A stretch of 64,000 bases of DNA from Enoplosus armatus (Eukaryota > Chordata > Actinopteri > Centrarchiformes > Enoplosidae), in assembly GCF_043641665.1 (NCBI RefSeq), contig NC_092198.1, positions 7,252,501-7,316,500 on the forward strand. Direction: 5' to 3'. Positions 24,901-38,421 of the stretch are shown here, one piece after another. The notes beneath the pieces were generated by a model that was not told where the DNA came from, did not search any database, and saw only the letters and a program-made list of their open reading frames with translations. The number at the start of each line of letters is the position of its first letter. Positions within the stretch are counted from its first letter, which is position 1. The position numbers were made by a program, and so were the translations under genes.

Positions 24901-25837
24901 CAAATAAACACCATTCACACTCCATCTCAGTCCACGCACACACATACATAGAGATACAAAGCCTTGTGTCTGTAATTGAAATAAAACGGAGTGTGAGCAG
25001 AGGTTATGACCTGGTGGTTCTGGCAATGCGCTATTAACCCTTCTCAGGCAAAAGAGTTACAGTCTCTCTCACTCTCACTTTCTCTCTCACGTTCCCACCA
25101 TCTTGCATACATCTTTTCACGTGATTTCACATCTCTGACCTGTCGTCAATGTATATTTAGCATCTAATGAAAATATGTCTGTTATTATGTCTGTGGATCG
25201 TTGCTGGATTTCTTATGAACCCTAAAATTCACCCTTTTTCACTTGCAGCATTTGTGTGTTTAACTGCGGGGTTGTGCGGCCTGATAACAGCGTGTAGGGT
25301 TCAAAATAATAGAAACACTAAGAGGAAGGCTTTCATTTCTCTGGCTGCTGTGCAGACACTACTGTTATGATTTTAGCTGACAACTGTGCAATATGAACAC
25401 TTGAACACTAGTCCTTTCATAACTCAATATCCACCAAGAAAGGCTATATTTCAATAGAGCTATGCGGCCAAATTTCAATGGGCACGATTCAAGATTTCAA
25501 GCAATTTGACTGAATAAAAATGTAAACAATAATTACAACACACACAGCAAGAATGACAAAAAAAACTGCACCAGTTTTAGGACGTGCACATCAGTTTCAG
25601 CACAGTCAGGTCACAGTGAAGTGAAAGGCTAGCTAACATTAGCTTCCTGGCTGAACAGGCTGAACAAAGCAGAACCTGCACACTGCTCAGGCTCTTGGCT
25701 TGGCCTCTCATAACCAGAGATAATATGACATCAACAAACAAAACCCATCCACTGCTCAGGTCAAGAAACTGAGTGTGAAGCGCCGCGTTGGCAGGCTCCT
25801 AGACGGTAGTTTCTGCTGATGTTCCCAGGTCACCTTA

Positions 25838-25858
25838 CCCCCCCCCCCCCCCCCCCCC
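25838..25858. repeat. Poly-C run (about 21 C)
   Basis: A homopolymer followed by ACACAC. Its exact length is uncertain. Confidence 0.9.
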
Positions 25859-28800
25859 ACACACTTTCTCTCCTCTGATTTGTTTTCTCTCAGTGTAAAT
25901 CTAAATTCCTCGTGAAAACGTTCCATCACACGCCTGATGGTCCGTGCACAGCGCCCTCCTTGACCAGACACTTTCATCAGTCCTCCAATACACACAGGTA
26001 CTCACACACACTGTAGCGTGTTTCTGGCCTTGACCTTTGACCTCATCTCCCATAATTCCAATGTGTTTGGATCACACACACACTGGCCTCTAAGCGCCAA
26101 CAGATAAATCCAGTGGACTTTCACCAACACAAACAGGAGAGGCACCCACATACACATATGCAAACTGTCTTCATGTGCATGTGAGTGTGTCTGCTTGACT
26201 AAACATCCCTATCTGTGTGTTTGTCTACTGTATGTCCGACATGTACAATTTACGCATTTGTGTGATGATGATAGAAGTGATGTTAGCATGCTGTCAGTGT
26301 GTGTGTGTGTGTGTGGCCATGAGCGCTTTCCCCTTTGAGAGTTGTATTTAATCTAGGAGCAGGGCTACAACTCCCTTTACTGCTGTAGGCGTCACGCTCT
26401 GCAACACCGCAGGGGCCCAAGAGTGGCCAGAGGAGAGGAGAGTGAGGAGAAGCTGGTGTTGCAACAGGCACATGTAATGAAGAAGTGCAAATCTCCAGAA
26501 ATCTCCAGGACCCACTCTTCCTTAAGGTTGGGTTCCCATTCCAGGTTGACAAAATACCAACCTGGGAGAGAAATGTAGAAGGTAGCAGGATCTCATTCGT
26601 AGACGGTTACAATGAGAATAGAATAGAACAAATAGAATATCAGGTGTAGCTAATTCACATGAATTCCTAAAGTAACATGACCAAAGGCCAAAATGAAACT
26701 CTCGTCTGGTTAATGTGCCGGCTGCAAGCCGTTGACTGTCGACTGGGTTTTTGCAGTTCAGAAAGACCAACAGAGTGGTGAGTCTATTGTGAAACAATCT
26801 GCTGACCATGTATGGTCAGTAGTAGGATAATTAAGAGATTGCAGATTTCAGATGATTTTGATTAAGTTATTAATGATATTAGTTACTTACAAATGTTGAA
26901 TCCAACCTAGGTGGAGTCAATAAGGGATTTCAAAGGATTCAGATTTGATAAGTGAATTCAATAGTGGATTCTGATTCAATGAAATGCTGTGAAACTCTTC
27001 CTCCACGTGTTCCAACCTTTAATCTCATTTGTCATCTTCTTACTTGAACTGAGGAAGAGAGGGAACAAACAGCACAAACGTCTTTTCAAACTGATGATAC
27101 AGCAACTTGTCAAGATCCAATTATGCTCTTTGTAAAACACATTATCCAAGCTTGTGGAGAATGGACGGTCTTTAAGTTACATGGTCAGAAATCTAAAATT
27201 ACGCTCCAATTTATTCCAAACAGTAAGCGGCCAGCCACAGATGTCTGCGTTAACTTCATGCAGCAGTCTGAGGACACGCACTGTCTTACCTCAAATCCAA
27301 TTACAACAGCAGGGACAAGCGGTTAGTGTGTGTTGCGTGCAAGTGGGCTGCATGGATGGATACATACACTACAAAAAGTGTGTATGTCTGTGTGTGTGTT
27401 TGCATCTGTTGTCTCTCTGCCTATATGAGCAGAGCATATCTAAATGGGGCCGTGTTTAAGCCTTGTAAACACTAAACATAGTGAGCCGCGACCAGCGTGC
27501 TGCCATGCTGCTTGTGATTAGCAGGTTACAGCAGAGTGATCAGAGAGAGCCAGGCGAGCGGAAACCAGAGAATGTGTTTTATGTGGACCTTATTTTAGTA
27601 TATATTTCCCTGAATTAGTCCTGCGTGGCAAGACTAATTTCAGACGCAGGGATGTAAATGCTAAATATAATATAGCAAACATCCGACAGATGCAAAGACA
27701 GAAACTAATAAAATGCAAAGGCTTCTTTGCCAAGTTAGCACATAAATGTGCATTGCTGCGGAGCACATACATATCCACCAAAACGCGTGCAGATGCTGTG
27801 TGGGCAACATAGCTGTGCTATATGTGTTGCCTGTAAACTTTTCCTCGAAAAGAAAGTTCTAAGAAGATCAACATCATCAACACAAACGAGCCGAAATGCA
27901 AGCATGTGTGGAAAACATTTCTATTTGTGTCTGTGCAACGGCGCAGGCCGAAAATCCATTCGGACCAAAGGTCTAAGGTGTCTCATTATCAAGTTCAGAG
28001 AGCAGATGTCTTTGTGCACAACACTTCCTCGCATACAGAGGTGCTAACTGAGGTGGCGTGGAGGGATCAAAAGAGGTCTAGTCCGAGCAGCCCATTACCG
28101 CCATAAACAACTATAGAGACACGCACGCACACACACGTCCCCTCTTACCCCTGGGTCAGCCCTCTTTGTGCTCTTGTTGCCCTGTTGTCCATGTCTGTCA
28201 GCAGCCTCCCCTACACACACACACACTGGCACAGGGGCACACAAGCAGTCAAAATAAAGTTATCTCGAGGTAAACATCCACATAGCTTTATCGCAAAGAC
28301 AGAGAGTGAGGAGGACGGACTGAGACGGAGGGAGGTGTTATCTGTGGTCATCAGCCAGAGAGAGAAGGTGTTGAAAGGAGAAAGCCCCAAATCCTCAACA
28401 TCTGTATCTAAAAGAGCAGGAAACGCACATTGACACAAGTGAAAACCAACACCCCGTAACCAACACGCCACCATCGGGCACATTAGGGCTCCAAAAAACT
28501 CCCAAGGTAATACAAGTCGGGGCAGATGTGGTGTGTGTGTGTGTGTTGCAGCAGCAGTCAGCGAGGCATGGAGGTGACGCTGCACAATCTGGATCACTGA
28601 TCACACGCACACACACACACACACTGTCCCGCACTCTCAAGACATTCAGATATCACTGAGGCTCGTTATTAGGGAATGTGAGTGAGCATGTGTGTGCGCA
28701 TGAGTCAGACCAGGCTGCAACTGTCTTGTATAAAGCCATCAGAGGTCGAGGCAGGAAAGGCCGAATCACTCACATATTGTAAAGACAGCGAGGGAAAGAA

Positions 28801-28920
28801 AAGGAAAAGAGGAAATGAGTGGAAGAGTCTAACAAGAGCTGTGTGTCAGCCCGTGAGTGTGTTGGAGGGGCATGTTGGCAACACCTCCAGAATTAACACC
28901 TTATTATTCACACATACATC

Positions 28921-29025
<105 letters not shown>

Positions 29026-32000
29026 TTGTGCATAGGCCTGTGTCTGCTTTAGGGGCAGGATTATGAGACAGACAGAGGAGGAAGTGTGGATGTATGTGAG
29101 GCAGGGTGGGTAAAACATGGGCCAATATGCTTTTAAAAAAGATTTGAGAACATTCTTTTCATGCGTCACATTTTCTAACATATATCTAATCTGAATATGA
29201 AAAAGTATCACTTTATACAAATGATTAAAGCAAGAAAGGCCAACAGATTTATCTGTGTTACGGCCACGAACCAATCGACACTGTAATTCCTGATGCTGTT
29301 ATGAAAATCTGTTTTTTCCAATAAGGGGCTGTATGAATGAAGCATCTTAGAATACTGACATAAGCTGTAAACATGTATTAAGGTTAATAATAAATATCTC
29401 ATGATGGATGGCTGTTGAGTACCAAACTTTAAGAAAAAAAGGTATGGTCTTAGTATTTCAACATGTTTTAGTTTTCCGTATGCTTTGTTTGCTTCATATC
29501 ATCCATCTCGAACATGCATAACATTCCACATGGTGTTTCACCATTTACAGTCAGCTTTATGATGCATGATAACAAAAACACAGGATTCATACATAATTGA
29601 ATAAAAGCCTTTCCTTCATGGCATGAGAAGAACTAATGCATTCTTTATGGGGCACAGCGGCTCTGCATGGTTACTGACCAGACCAGGAAACTGGAGATGG
29701 ACCGTGTGGGCTCAGCCTCCCCACCCCAAAAAGCTTCCTCTCCGAGTCGACCTCGTCGTCACCCGGCTCTTATTTACATCGTCAACCCACCACAGACACA
29801 TGCACACACATTTTTCTGTGCGGTGTTAGCTGGCTAACAGACACAACAGGAGAGTTTGGCTGGTAAACATTTGCTGGACAGGTAACGAACTGGACGGATC
29901 TTTTCATTAATCATCACACTCAATGGAGTCTAAGAACAGTCTAGAAAGTTGGGATGATAGGTTATGACACCGACCTCCTGCCACTTCCTCTCACCCTAAA
30001 AGTCATCCATAACAGCAACTCAACAGTTCCCTCACTCCAACTCCTCTCCGAGACTCCCCCATTCCCTCCCTCCCTCCTTCTATCTATCTCTCCCCCTCCA
30101 CCTTCCTATCACCCCTCTGTGCTCCTCCCCATCCTACAAGAGTTGTGTGTATCACTTCAACCTTCATACGCAGGGAAGATAAGTGATAAGTGTGCACTTG
30201 TGTGTGTGTGTGTGTTTGTGGGTGTAATTAATGAGCTTGCGGGGGTGAGGACATTCCATCAGACGGCTGTCTCCATGCACAATCAGTCGTTACCTTAGAA
30301 ACACGCAGAAAATAACCAGATTTTCATTAAAACACACACACAAACTTGGACAGAGTTGGACAAGCTGCCACCCTCGTTATTCCAACGATTATGCTATCTC
30401 TGACCTTTTAATTACACACAATTACAGAGACAAATACACACATTTATCTTCTTCCTCTGTCTGATATCACAAAGTGTATCCTGAGTCCTTGCTATCCACA
30501 GTTATTACCCCTAACTTCTGGGATTGCTCTCTCTCTTTGTAGTCGGTTGGCTCTGTCCGGTCGCTGTCCGGTCGGTGAGGCCGCGGTTATTTATCACCCG
30601 ACAGTAAAATGGAGGGGGTTTGCCGGGCGCTCGGGCCTTATTAGTGAGATTTACAGTGTGCAGGAAAGGCTCTTAAGGGGGGAAACTCTCCTATAAGCAC
30701 CATCAGCTGTTCATCAGATAACACCCACATGACTGGACCAGTACATGGTCCATGCATGAGAACTCAAACACACACACACACACAAAAAGGTAGAGCGGAA
30801 ATATGCCAATTTCCCATTGGGTTTGAAACATGGACCGGAGTGACCTTGCACTGTCTGTAGTGCTATTTGAGAGTGCAACTTTAATATTCCTGCCTTTTCC
30901 TCCCATAACACTGCCATGGATGCCAATTTTACTGAAATAATAATCAAAGCTTAGCTGAGGAGGTGTTATAATATCATTGTAAGAAAATGTTGTATTATCT
31001 TTTTGTATTTTAACTTTTTGTTGATGTGGACTAAAAGATTATTAATGGTGTATCAGCTGAAAACCCTGACCTAAAAAAGTTTGAATATATCACATTTCCT
31101 GTGTCAGTGTTTTACAATACTAGCCAATTTTTAACATTTGATTGCATTTTAATTTTGGTTGCTTCCCCACTTAAATCAAGTCAGTAGAACACTGTAGAAG
31201 GTGGAACACTGATTGAGGCCCTTATATGGTCTGGAGAAAGGAAAACCATCCACAACAGACTTATGTTGGCATAAGTGATACCAGGCATTTGCGCTGGGTG
31301 AGCAGTTTTCACTTGAACAAATGAGCTACCTTGTTTTGAATTCTTGTATTGAAGTACTGCCACAACATTACAAACTGAGAAAAACAGAGAACAATATAAA
31401 AAAAAAAAGCACTCAGCATTGCCTGAAGTGAAAGTTTCCTTGTTTTATTCCTACTTTGGACATTTCTTGTCCTTCACAGTGTTTCTCACAGTGCATCCAA
31501 CCTCACCTCCAGACACACAAATAGCCTTTACACTCCCACGCTAATGTGCTGGTGTTTGCCACCGTCACACCTGGTGAAGCCCCTCAAACCAACCCTAGAC
31601 AATGCGAGTGCTAAAGTTAAATGTGTGCTTGTCATATCTCATGTCACTAAGCGGTAGGCCTGCATGCTCTTATCTGGGCTCTAAGTGCTGGAGAGGGTGA
31701 GAAAAGACGAAGTGGGTCTCTGTCATGTGTCTCTGTCACAGCCTCTGGGTTCAGGATCTGGTCTGATAGCAGCCAACAGCATCATTTGTCACTTACTGCA
31801 TGCGTAAGTGTTGTTTGACACACAGATACAGTCAACATTACACGCATGAAATGTCACAGCCACTCCCATAGTCTCCAACAGCGCAGGAAGTATAGTAAAT
31901 CATATTTTTTTACATATCTAAGATCTAAGATCTCACAGGCATTCAGAGTCTTCTGGTTATGATTACTACAATACAGAAATGACCCAAACCTGTGCCATTC

Positions 32001-32776
32001 TGCCAAAACTGTAAACAGATAATAGGCTTCAAGGCTAAAGAAGCAAAGCTTCATGATTTTGATTGCCTTATAATGTTACCCGATGTCTTGCGATCTCATT
32101 GGCAACATGTATTTGCTTGGCAAAATGAGTTTATTGAAATACTGAAAAGCTCTGCAGCAGCCGTTGTGGTTTCACTGGCATCAGGCCGACAGACCAACCC
32201 GGCTCAAAGCCCTTCCAGGACCTCAAGTTTTGACATTCATTCAAGCCTTTAGCTGTGATGTTATATGTATGAGCCCACTAAACAGATCTTGCGGAGCACT
32301 TTCACTATCATCCATATGCAGAAGCTTCTTCCTTCCTCCCGGGGCAGCTGGCGGTTTTGGGCTGGACGCTGTCGACGTCGAGCGCCCTTCCTCAGAAGCC
32401 AAAGAGATTGGAGCGATTTCTTAACTTGTTTTCTTGGCCTCTGCTACGGGGTACAACAAAAGCGTTTTTATGCGAGTCAGTGGGTGCTTATGTGTCTTTG
32501 TATTTGCATTTGTGTGTGGGTGTGTTTGTGTGTGCGTGTGAATACGATAACTATGGAGGATGGTTATTTTAGATTCAGTTCCTCTGCTCCTCTGAGGCTG
32601 TCAAAGAGACAGGGAGGCAGGATGAAAGACCACAGAGAGAAAACCGCAGAGGAAGAGTGTGTGTGTTTGTGTGTGTGAATACAAGCGGCCTGTATTTACA
32701 TGGCAAAAGTTCATTTCTGCTCTTTGAAGTGGGGGGTATCAGTGTCTTAAGAAAACACACTGAGGAAAGGGCAGTT

Positions 32777-32780
<4 letters not shown>

Positions 32781-32860
<80 letters not shown>
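32781..32860. repeat. Compound (TG)n(GA)n microsatellite
   Basis: About 28 TG units run directly into about 12 GA units, then a degenerate GA-rich stretch. Confidence 0.95.
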
Positions 32861-33554
32861 AACAGAGAGAAAGAGATGAAACCATTAATAACGTCTTTAT
32901 CACAGAGTCCCTCATCTCCTTCTCGTCCTCCCTTCATCTTTCTTCCGCCCCTCTCAATCTCAAGCTTTCTTTCACTACTTGTCTCATAGCAGCAGAGTGA
33001 TGGGACTTAGTGACTCCAGCCCTCATAAATTTGATAATGAGTCTCTTCATTAATGTGATACTAACTCCTCCCATCTCCTTCTGCGTGTGCATGTGTGTGT
33101 GTGTGTGTTTCCCATGTCCTCTCCTCACCCTTATCTCCTACAGAGACAAAAAGGGCAAGTCTCCTCAGAAAGGGAAAAGATTACATATACAGAAAACAGT
33201 TGGGGGGGGGGGGGGTCAGAAGATAAATGAGAAAATGATATAACACAAGTAGATGATAGCTGGATCAAGAAAGGGAAGTCTCCACATTAGAGGACATCAG
33301 GGACAGCATGTTATTACTCCTGGGCAGGAGTTAGGGATGTTGAATTTTCTGTTACAAGTGCCAGACAGATCAGAGCTTCACATATTAAAGTCAAGCGTCG
33401 CCCTGCCAATTAAATTAATAATACAGCTATGAAGTTGTATTCAGAGACAGAAATAATTATGTCTTCATATTAGCCAGTGACATCAAAGCATTAGATAGGT
33501 AGATGTTGTTTTAGCCATTCCAGTGGATCCATGGCTGTTGGCCAGTCAGTCAGT

Positions 33555-33835
33555 CGGTCCACCACTTTGCTCCAGACTGAAATATCTCAACAGCTATTAG
33601 ATGATTTCCATTAAATTCTTTACGGACACTCATGGTTCCCAAAGGATGAATTGTAATAACTTTGGTGATCCCTTAACTTTTTTCTAGTGACATCATTAGA
33701 CCAAAATGTGAACATTAGACCTGCAAAACAGCAGCATGTCAGCATTGGGAGCATGTTAGCATGCCGATGTTAGCATTTATCTTAATCACTAAACCAAACA
33801 AATGAGAAGAAAAAATTGGGAACTAGCATTGATCA
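33555..33835 (+). mobile_element. Common percomorph interspersed repeat, degraded copy
   Basis: Recognisable blocks include ccagactgaaatatctcaac, ggatgaattgtaataacttt followed by ggtgatccc, and a tail of repeated atgttagcat words. From memory, this succession is typical of a very abundant non-coding repeat in percomorph fishes. Its class is not settled here and the ends are approximate. Confidence 0.65.
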
Positions 33836-35504
33836 CTTACTATCATTATTTCTATATTTATTGCTCGTTTGGAATAAAAAAATCTTTTGTCTGGAATAAG
33901 GGAGCACTGTATTTTATCTTTTGATCTTTAGTTAAACAAGTGATGAAGCTACCAGACTATCAACCGTCTTGTAAGCAGAGATTTACCCAGCTTTGGTTTG
34001 TGAGAGCTTTATAGGCCATTTCTTTTCATTGTGAGTCCTACAACAGTTATTCAGTCAGTTTAATATCTCTTCTGCACTGTAGTCTTAAAATGCAGATTCT
34101 TGTTGCAGTCTGTCTTTTCACCAAACAGTCAACTGTCTGTCACACCCATAACCCTTCAACCCATGACCCCCACGTCATCCAGAAAGATTGTCCATAAAAA
34201 CTTTGACAGGCAGCATGTGAGCCCTCAGATGATGATACCATAAGATCACATTCTCTTACTTTTGTCCGTTAATACACACAAAGACACACTCCTATACGAC
34301 TACACACAATGTGTGCACACAGGTTTTACTGACTTTAAGATGTCTCGTAATGATTTTTATTGAAAGTGAGAGCGGGGGGGAGGGAGCGAGAGAGAGAGAG
34401 GGTGAGATAGAGTCAGAGGGAGATGGACAGATGGAGACAGAGAAGTGGGGAGCTCGCTCCATCGCCACCATGTCTAAAGGAGCTGGTATCTCCAGATAAA
34501 ATAATCTGGTTATTCTCAGCAACACCGGGAGGAGACATGCCTTTTACATGCCGTGGCCCTGTGAGTGTGCTACTGCGTGTGTGTGTGTGTTAATTACATC
34601 CACAGGGAATAGATACAGTGCATTAAGACACATTAACATGGCTGCTCTTATTGGAAAGCTGGATGGAAGAAAACGAGATTGAGCCCAAGTACGTGATTAA
34701 CTAAAGAGACGTGCTGCTATAAAGTGTCTGCGGCCTCATGTGCACCCTGGACGTGGACATGTACACAACTCGCATACATGCAGCCATCAACACAAACTTA
34801 TGGATGTTGTCATGCACTGTAGGTTTGAATTATGTGGCTAATCTTGCTTGTCTGCAGTCTTTATTTCTGACTGTGTACAGGAACAGTATCATGTGGTGAG
34901 CTAACACTTGCACTTTCTTGGATTGTTGGTTTAAACCCATCAGAAGGGGTTTTGGGTAAAAGCACCACATGATTTATGATGTTATCAAATATAATATGCT
35001 TGATGCCTTCTAATTTCCTCTGAGACAAAAACCTCTCCGGTTCATACTCTTTTTGTATCGTGGCCCAAAGCTGGTTAACTTTCCGTGGGCCTGGGCAACA
35101 ATCACTGTAACTCAAATGTTACAGAAAAAAGAAAAACGGGACTCACTAGAAAATATTGAGAAAATATATTAATAAAGTATAGTCCTGTATTTGCAGAATT
35201 TTTAAAAGGGGTTATGAAAAGTGTTCTCTGACCCAAGTTTTGCACAGTATCATTTGGATTTTGGCTTTTTTCTACTGCCCTCAGTAGTATGACCATCAGC
35301 TCTATTGATGCAGGCGCTAACACACTTGGGGTGTAACGCAAAGCTGTTTGTGTTTATTTCACAAAAATATCTGAAATCGGACTACTTCACTGTCTGTGTT
35401 TAATTGTTTTATACTGCCATTTATGCTCTGCAACATAATATTCTAACTGACACGGTATGTCACAACTTTAGTAGTCTTGAGGGAAAAAAACACTTTGTTT
35501 TTCT

Positions 35505-35610
35505 TTAAACCAATCACAATCGTTTTGGGCGGCGCTAAGGATGCAGCGACGGTGCCCTTCCAAAATAGTGTCTGGGGGGAACTTGTTTTGGTGGAACATT
35601 TGCACATTTT
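35505..35610 (+). mobile_element. Fragment of a teleost interspersed repeat
   Basis: The blocks caatcacaatcgttttgggc, ggcgctaagg and acttgttttggtggaacat are recalled from a repeat found widely in percomorph genomes. Only its first portion seems present. Class unknown. Confidence 0.5.
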
Positions 35611-38097
35611 ACATTTGGAGGTGAGCCCTGGCATTAAAATGGTTAAATCCCTGCTTAAGAAAACGCCACAAAAAATAGCGAACGACATATGGAGACTGTG
35701 ATACAACTTCCACTGTTAAAAAAGACAAACATAACTTGATCATCGGTGTCCTAGAGGTGAAGCCTACCTATACTTCAGCTCTGGAGGAGCTCACTGGACC
35801 CGTTCAACCACAGACGATCCAGATCTTTGTCAAAACTGTACCAGTTTCAGTGTGTTGGCTGCTAGCTCGGAGGTTGTTGATGTTGTTTCACATAGCGACA
35901 GGGACAATGAAAAGGGTAGCACACAGATAGGGGAAGGGCAGGAGACTTATCCCAGCAGCCTACATCCGGTGAGTCAGACTACATCTTTGACTTTGTGATG
36001 TATATAAAGGGCTATTTGGTGTTTAGGAGTATTACAAATCGTCCTTACTGCCTCTTTAAAGGCTAGAATTAAGCTGTTACTAAGCTGTGTCATTAAAGAC
36101 CTACGGTAAATTAAGCTTGCTCTTTATTCTTTAAAAATGTCAGGGGTTATCATGGTCATAATGATGAAAAGACTATCCAATAATAGCCTAGATAATACTG
36201 TACTGTCAATTCTTACCATCTCAAACACACAAGCACAGAGAGGACCTGTGGTGTCTCACCGCTGGCTGATACTTTTCCCAACAGTGAAAGCATGGTGTTC
36301 ATCTGGCCTCCACGACACTCATGATGTGACATTCCTTTCACTTCTGCTCAAATATCCTACCACTCACACAATTTCAGGACATACCGACTGTATTTAATGA
36401 CATTCAGATGATATAAAGACTGCATTTCAAGGTTTCTCTCTGCTCAGGACCCAAATGAGACCTTGGCTGCGATCACTGCGTGGAGACCAGCGAAAAAAAA
36501 GGGGCCTGTGACCTATTTTGGGTGCTGAGCCATAGCTTAAGTAACCACTGTCATTGACAGCATTCAATAGGTCTATTTCCAACTGTTTTAGTGGCTCAAT
36601 TTTCACTGCCCCATTGCAAACAGATTGTGGGGTTAAGGCCAGGAAAATAGTCATAGGTTGAAGTTGCATCCAACTGTTTTAGAGAGCAGAACTTTTGATG
36701 AAGAGGGTCAAACTCTTTAATATCCAACTTCTGTTGACATAAATTATAAATTCATAGGGTTCTGTTACTGTTTTAGTAAAAAGTGGCTTCACCACGAAAG
36801 AGAAAAAAAACCGAGTGTTGTGAATCATTATAAACTGTTCTATACTATTGTACATGCTACTTATCTTTGTCTATCTTTTATCTGACACGTCAGTTCAGTC
36901 AAACGTGGACACAAACACCAGCACTGATGGGACTTTTCCTAGTATTACAGTACAGTACAAGATGCCATCGCAACTGTTACTGAAAATATACTCATGTAAC
37001 CCTCAATGAAAGATAAGCCGATGCAGAGAAAATGCAAAACACAGGAAAAAGGAAAATACTGTATGGGTGACATAGAGATAAATGTAAAAAAAAAAGAGAT
37101 TTTTGCTACTTTCTTCTGGGACCCAATCAGATTAGCTCCAAAAGACCAGGACCCTTCGAGACTGTGGGAGGTATGTGGGGTTTTTGCTCTCCCTCCATTT
37201 GTCTGTGTGTGCAAGAAAGAGCGTATTGGTCTGCAAATGTGTGTGGGTGAATGTATGACTGGTTTTATCATCAGATTTCTTATAATGCTCACTTCTGAAT
37301 ATGATGATGTCATCGCCTAACCTTCACCGACCCATCTGCATCCAGCCAATCACAACTCGCCACTAGCCATCACCATCATAATCCTCATCATTTCATGTGA
37401 TCGGTATCGTCTTGGACACCACAATAACCGAGGCACTGCAGCGATGCTGAAACCAGGTTTGAGGTTACAGGGGAAAGCATGAATTACAGAAGACTCCTAC
37501 TGCTTTAGATGTACAGACGTGGAAAAGGTAATAAACGGAGCAAACAGCTGCCTCTGGTGCTGAAATATGATCAACTACACCTATGCGAGTGTAAGTGTTT
37601 TTAAGTTGAAACACAGCAGAGGCTTATTTTCAAGAAGCAGGGCTGTTTAGTAGCTAGATAACTGAGCACTATCATTAAATACTTTCCAAAGTCACGTCAC
37701 GACTTGGGTAGTGTACAGCTATCAAACTGATGGGCAACACCATAGCAGGCAGACTGCATCCTTCAAGGGTCCTCAACCATCACATTAAAAACAAACTCCC
37801 TGTAAATCACTGTTGATGAAATCTGGTACTAAATGCTTAAACTGTAATTTGACAGATTATTCCAATCATTAGTAATTAAAAATGAATGGTGAGTACAGCA
37901 TAACATTTCAGAATTATGTAAGAAAAGAAAGAACGAAGAACAGGAATCTTCAGACGTGCTGTTCACTGTTATAATATATATGGAGAAGTATTTTACATTC
38001 TTTCCATTAGAGACTATTAAGGTATGTCATGAACCTTTAAACTAGGGAAGGGTTAAGTGCTCTTGCATGGCTATTAAATGGTAACAAGTACATCTGC

Positions 38098-38100
<3 letters not shown>

Positions 38101-38159
<59 letters not shown>
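38101..38159. repeat. (TG)n microsatellite
   Basis: About 29 TG units, about 200 bp before a (CA)n array of equal size. The pair forms an imperfect inverted repeat on one strand. Confidence 0.95.
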
Positions 38160-38160
<1 letters not shown>

Positions 38161-38360
38161 CTGTGTCCAAGTAAAACGTACAGGTATCTTACTAGTACTT
38201 TTACCAGAATCATGGCACAGTGAATGCATATAAAACTGAAGGTGAATACTCGTTTTTTTTTTTTCTGACTTGGTGAGTTTGTCCTGGTTTTTCCATTATG
38301 AAGCTGATCAGAAGTGGCACACGCAAATATCTCACACACACTTTCTCTCGTTCCCTCTTT

Positions 38361-38361
<1 letters not shown>

Positions 38362-38418
<57 letters not shown>
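38362..38418. repeat. (CA)n microsatellite
   Basis: About 28 CA units after a CT-rich lead-in. Confidence 0.95.

Positions 38419-38421
<3 letters not shown>

Larger units (their letters stand above)
16501..25000. other. Intergenic, no gene seen (second part of the desert)
   Basis: It contains a long polypurine tract (16640-16890), (CA)n/(TG)n arrays at 17054-17135, 17440-17466, 21164-21208 and 21421-21479, a T/G homopolymer junction near 21957-21987 and a short ATCACAAAAA tandem at 21893-21932. A 171-codon open frame at 22154-22669 has no recognisable domain. I found no convincing exon. Confidence 0.6.

Noticed and set aside
25167..25370. 67-codon hydrophobic open frame resembling a small membrane protein
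   Set aside because: Two apparent hydrophobic segments arise easily in T-rich DNA. There is no family match or gene context.
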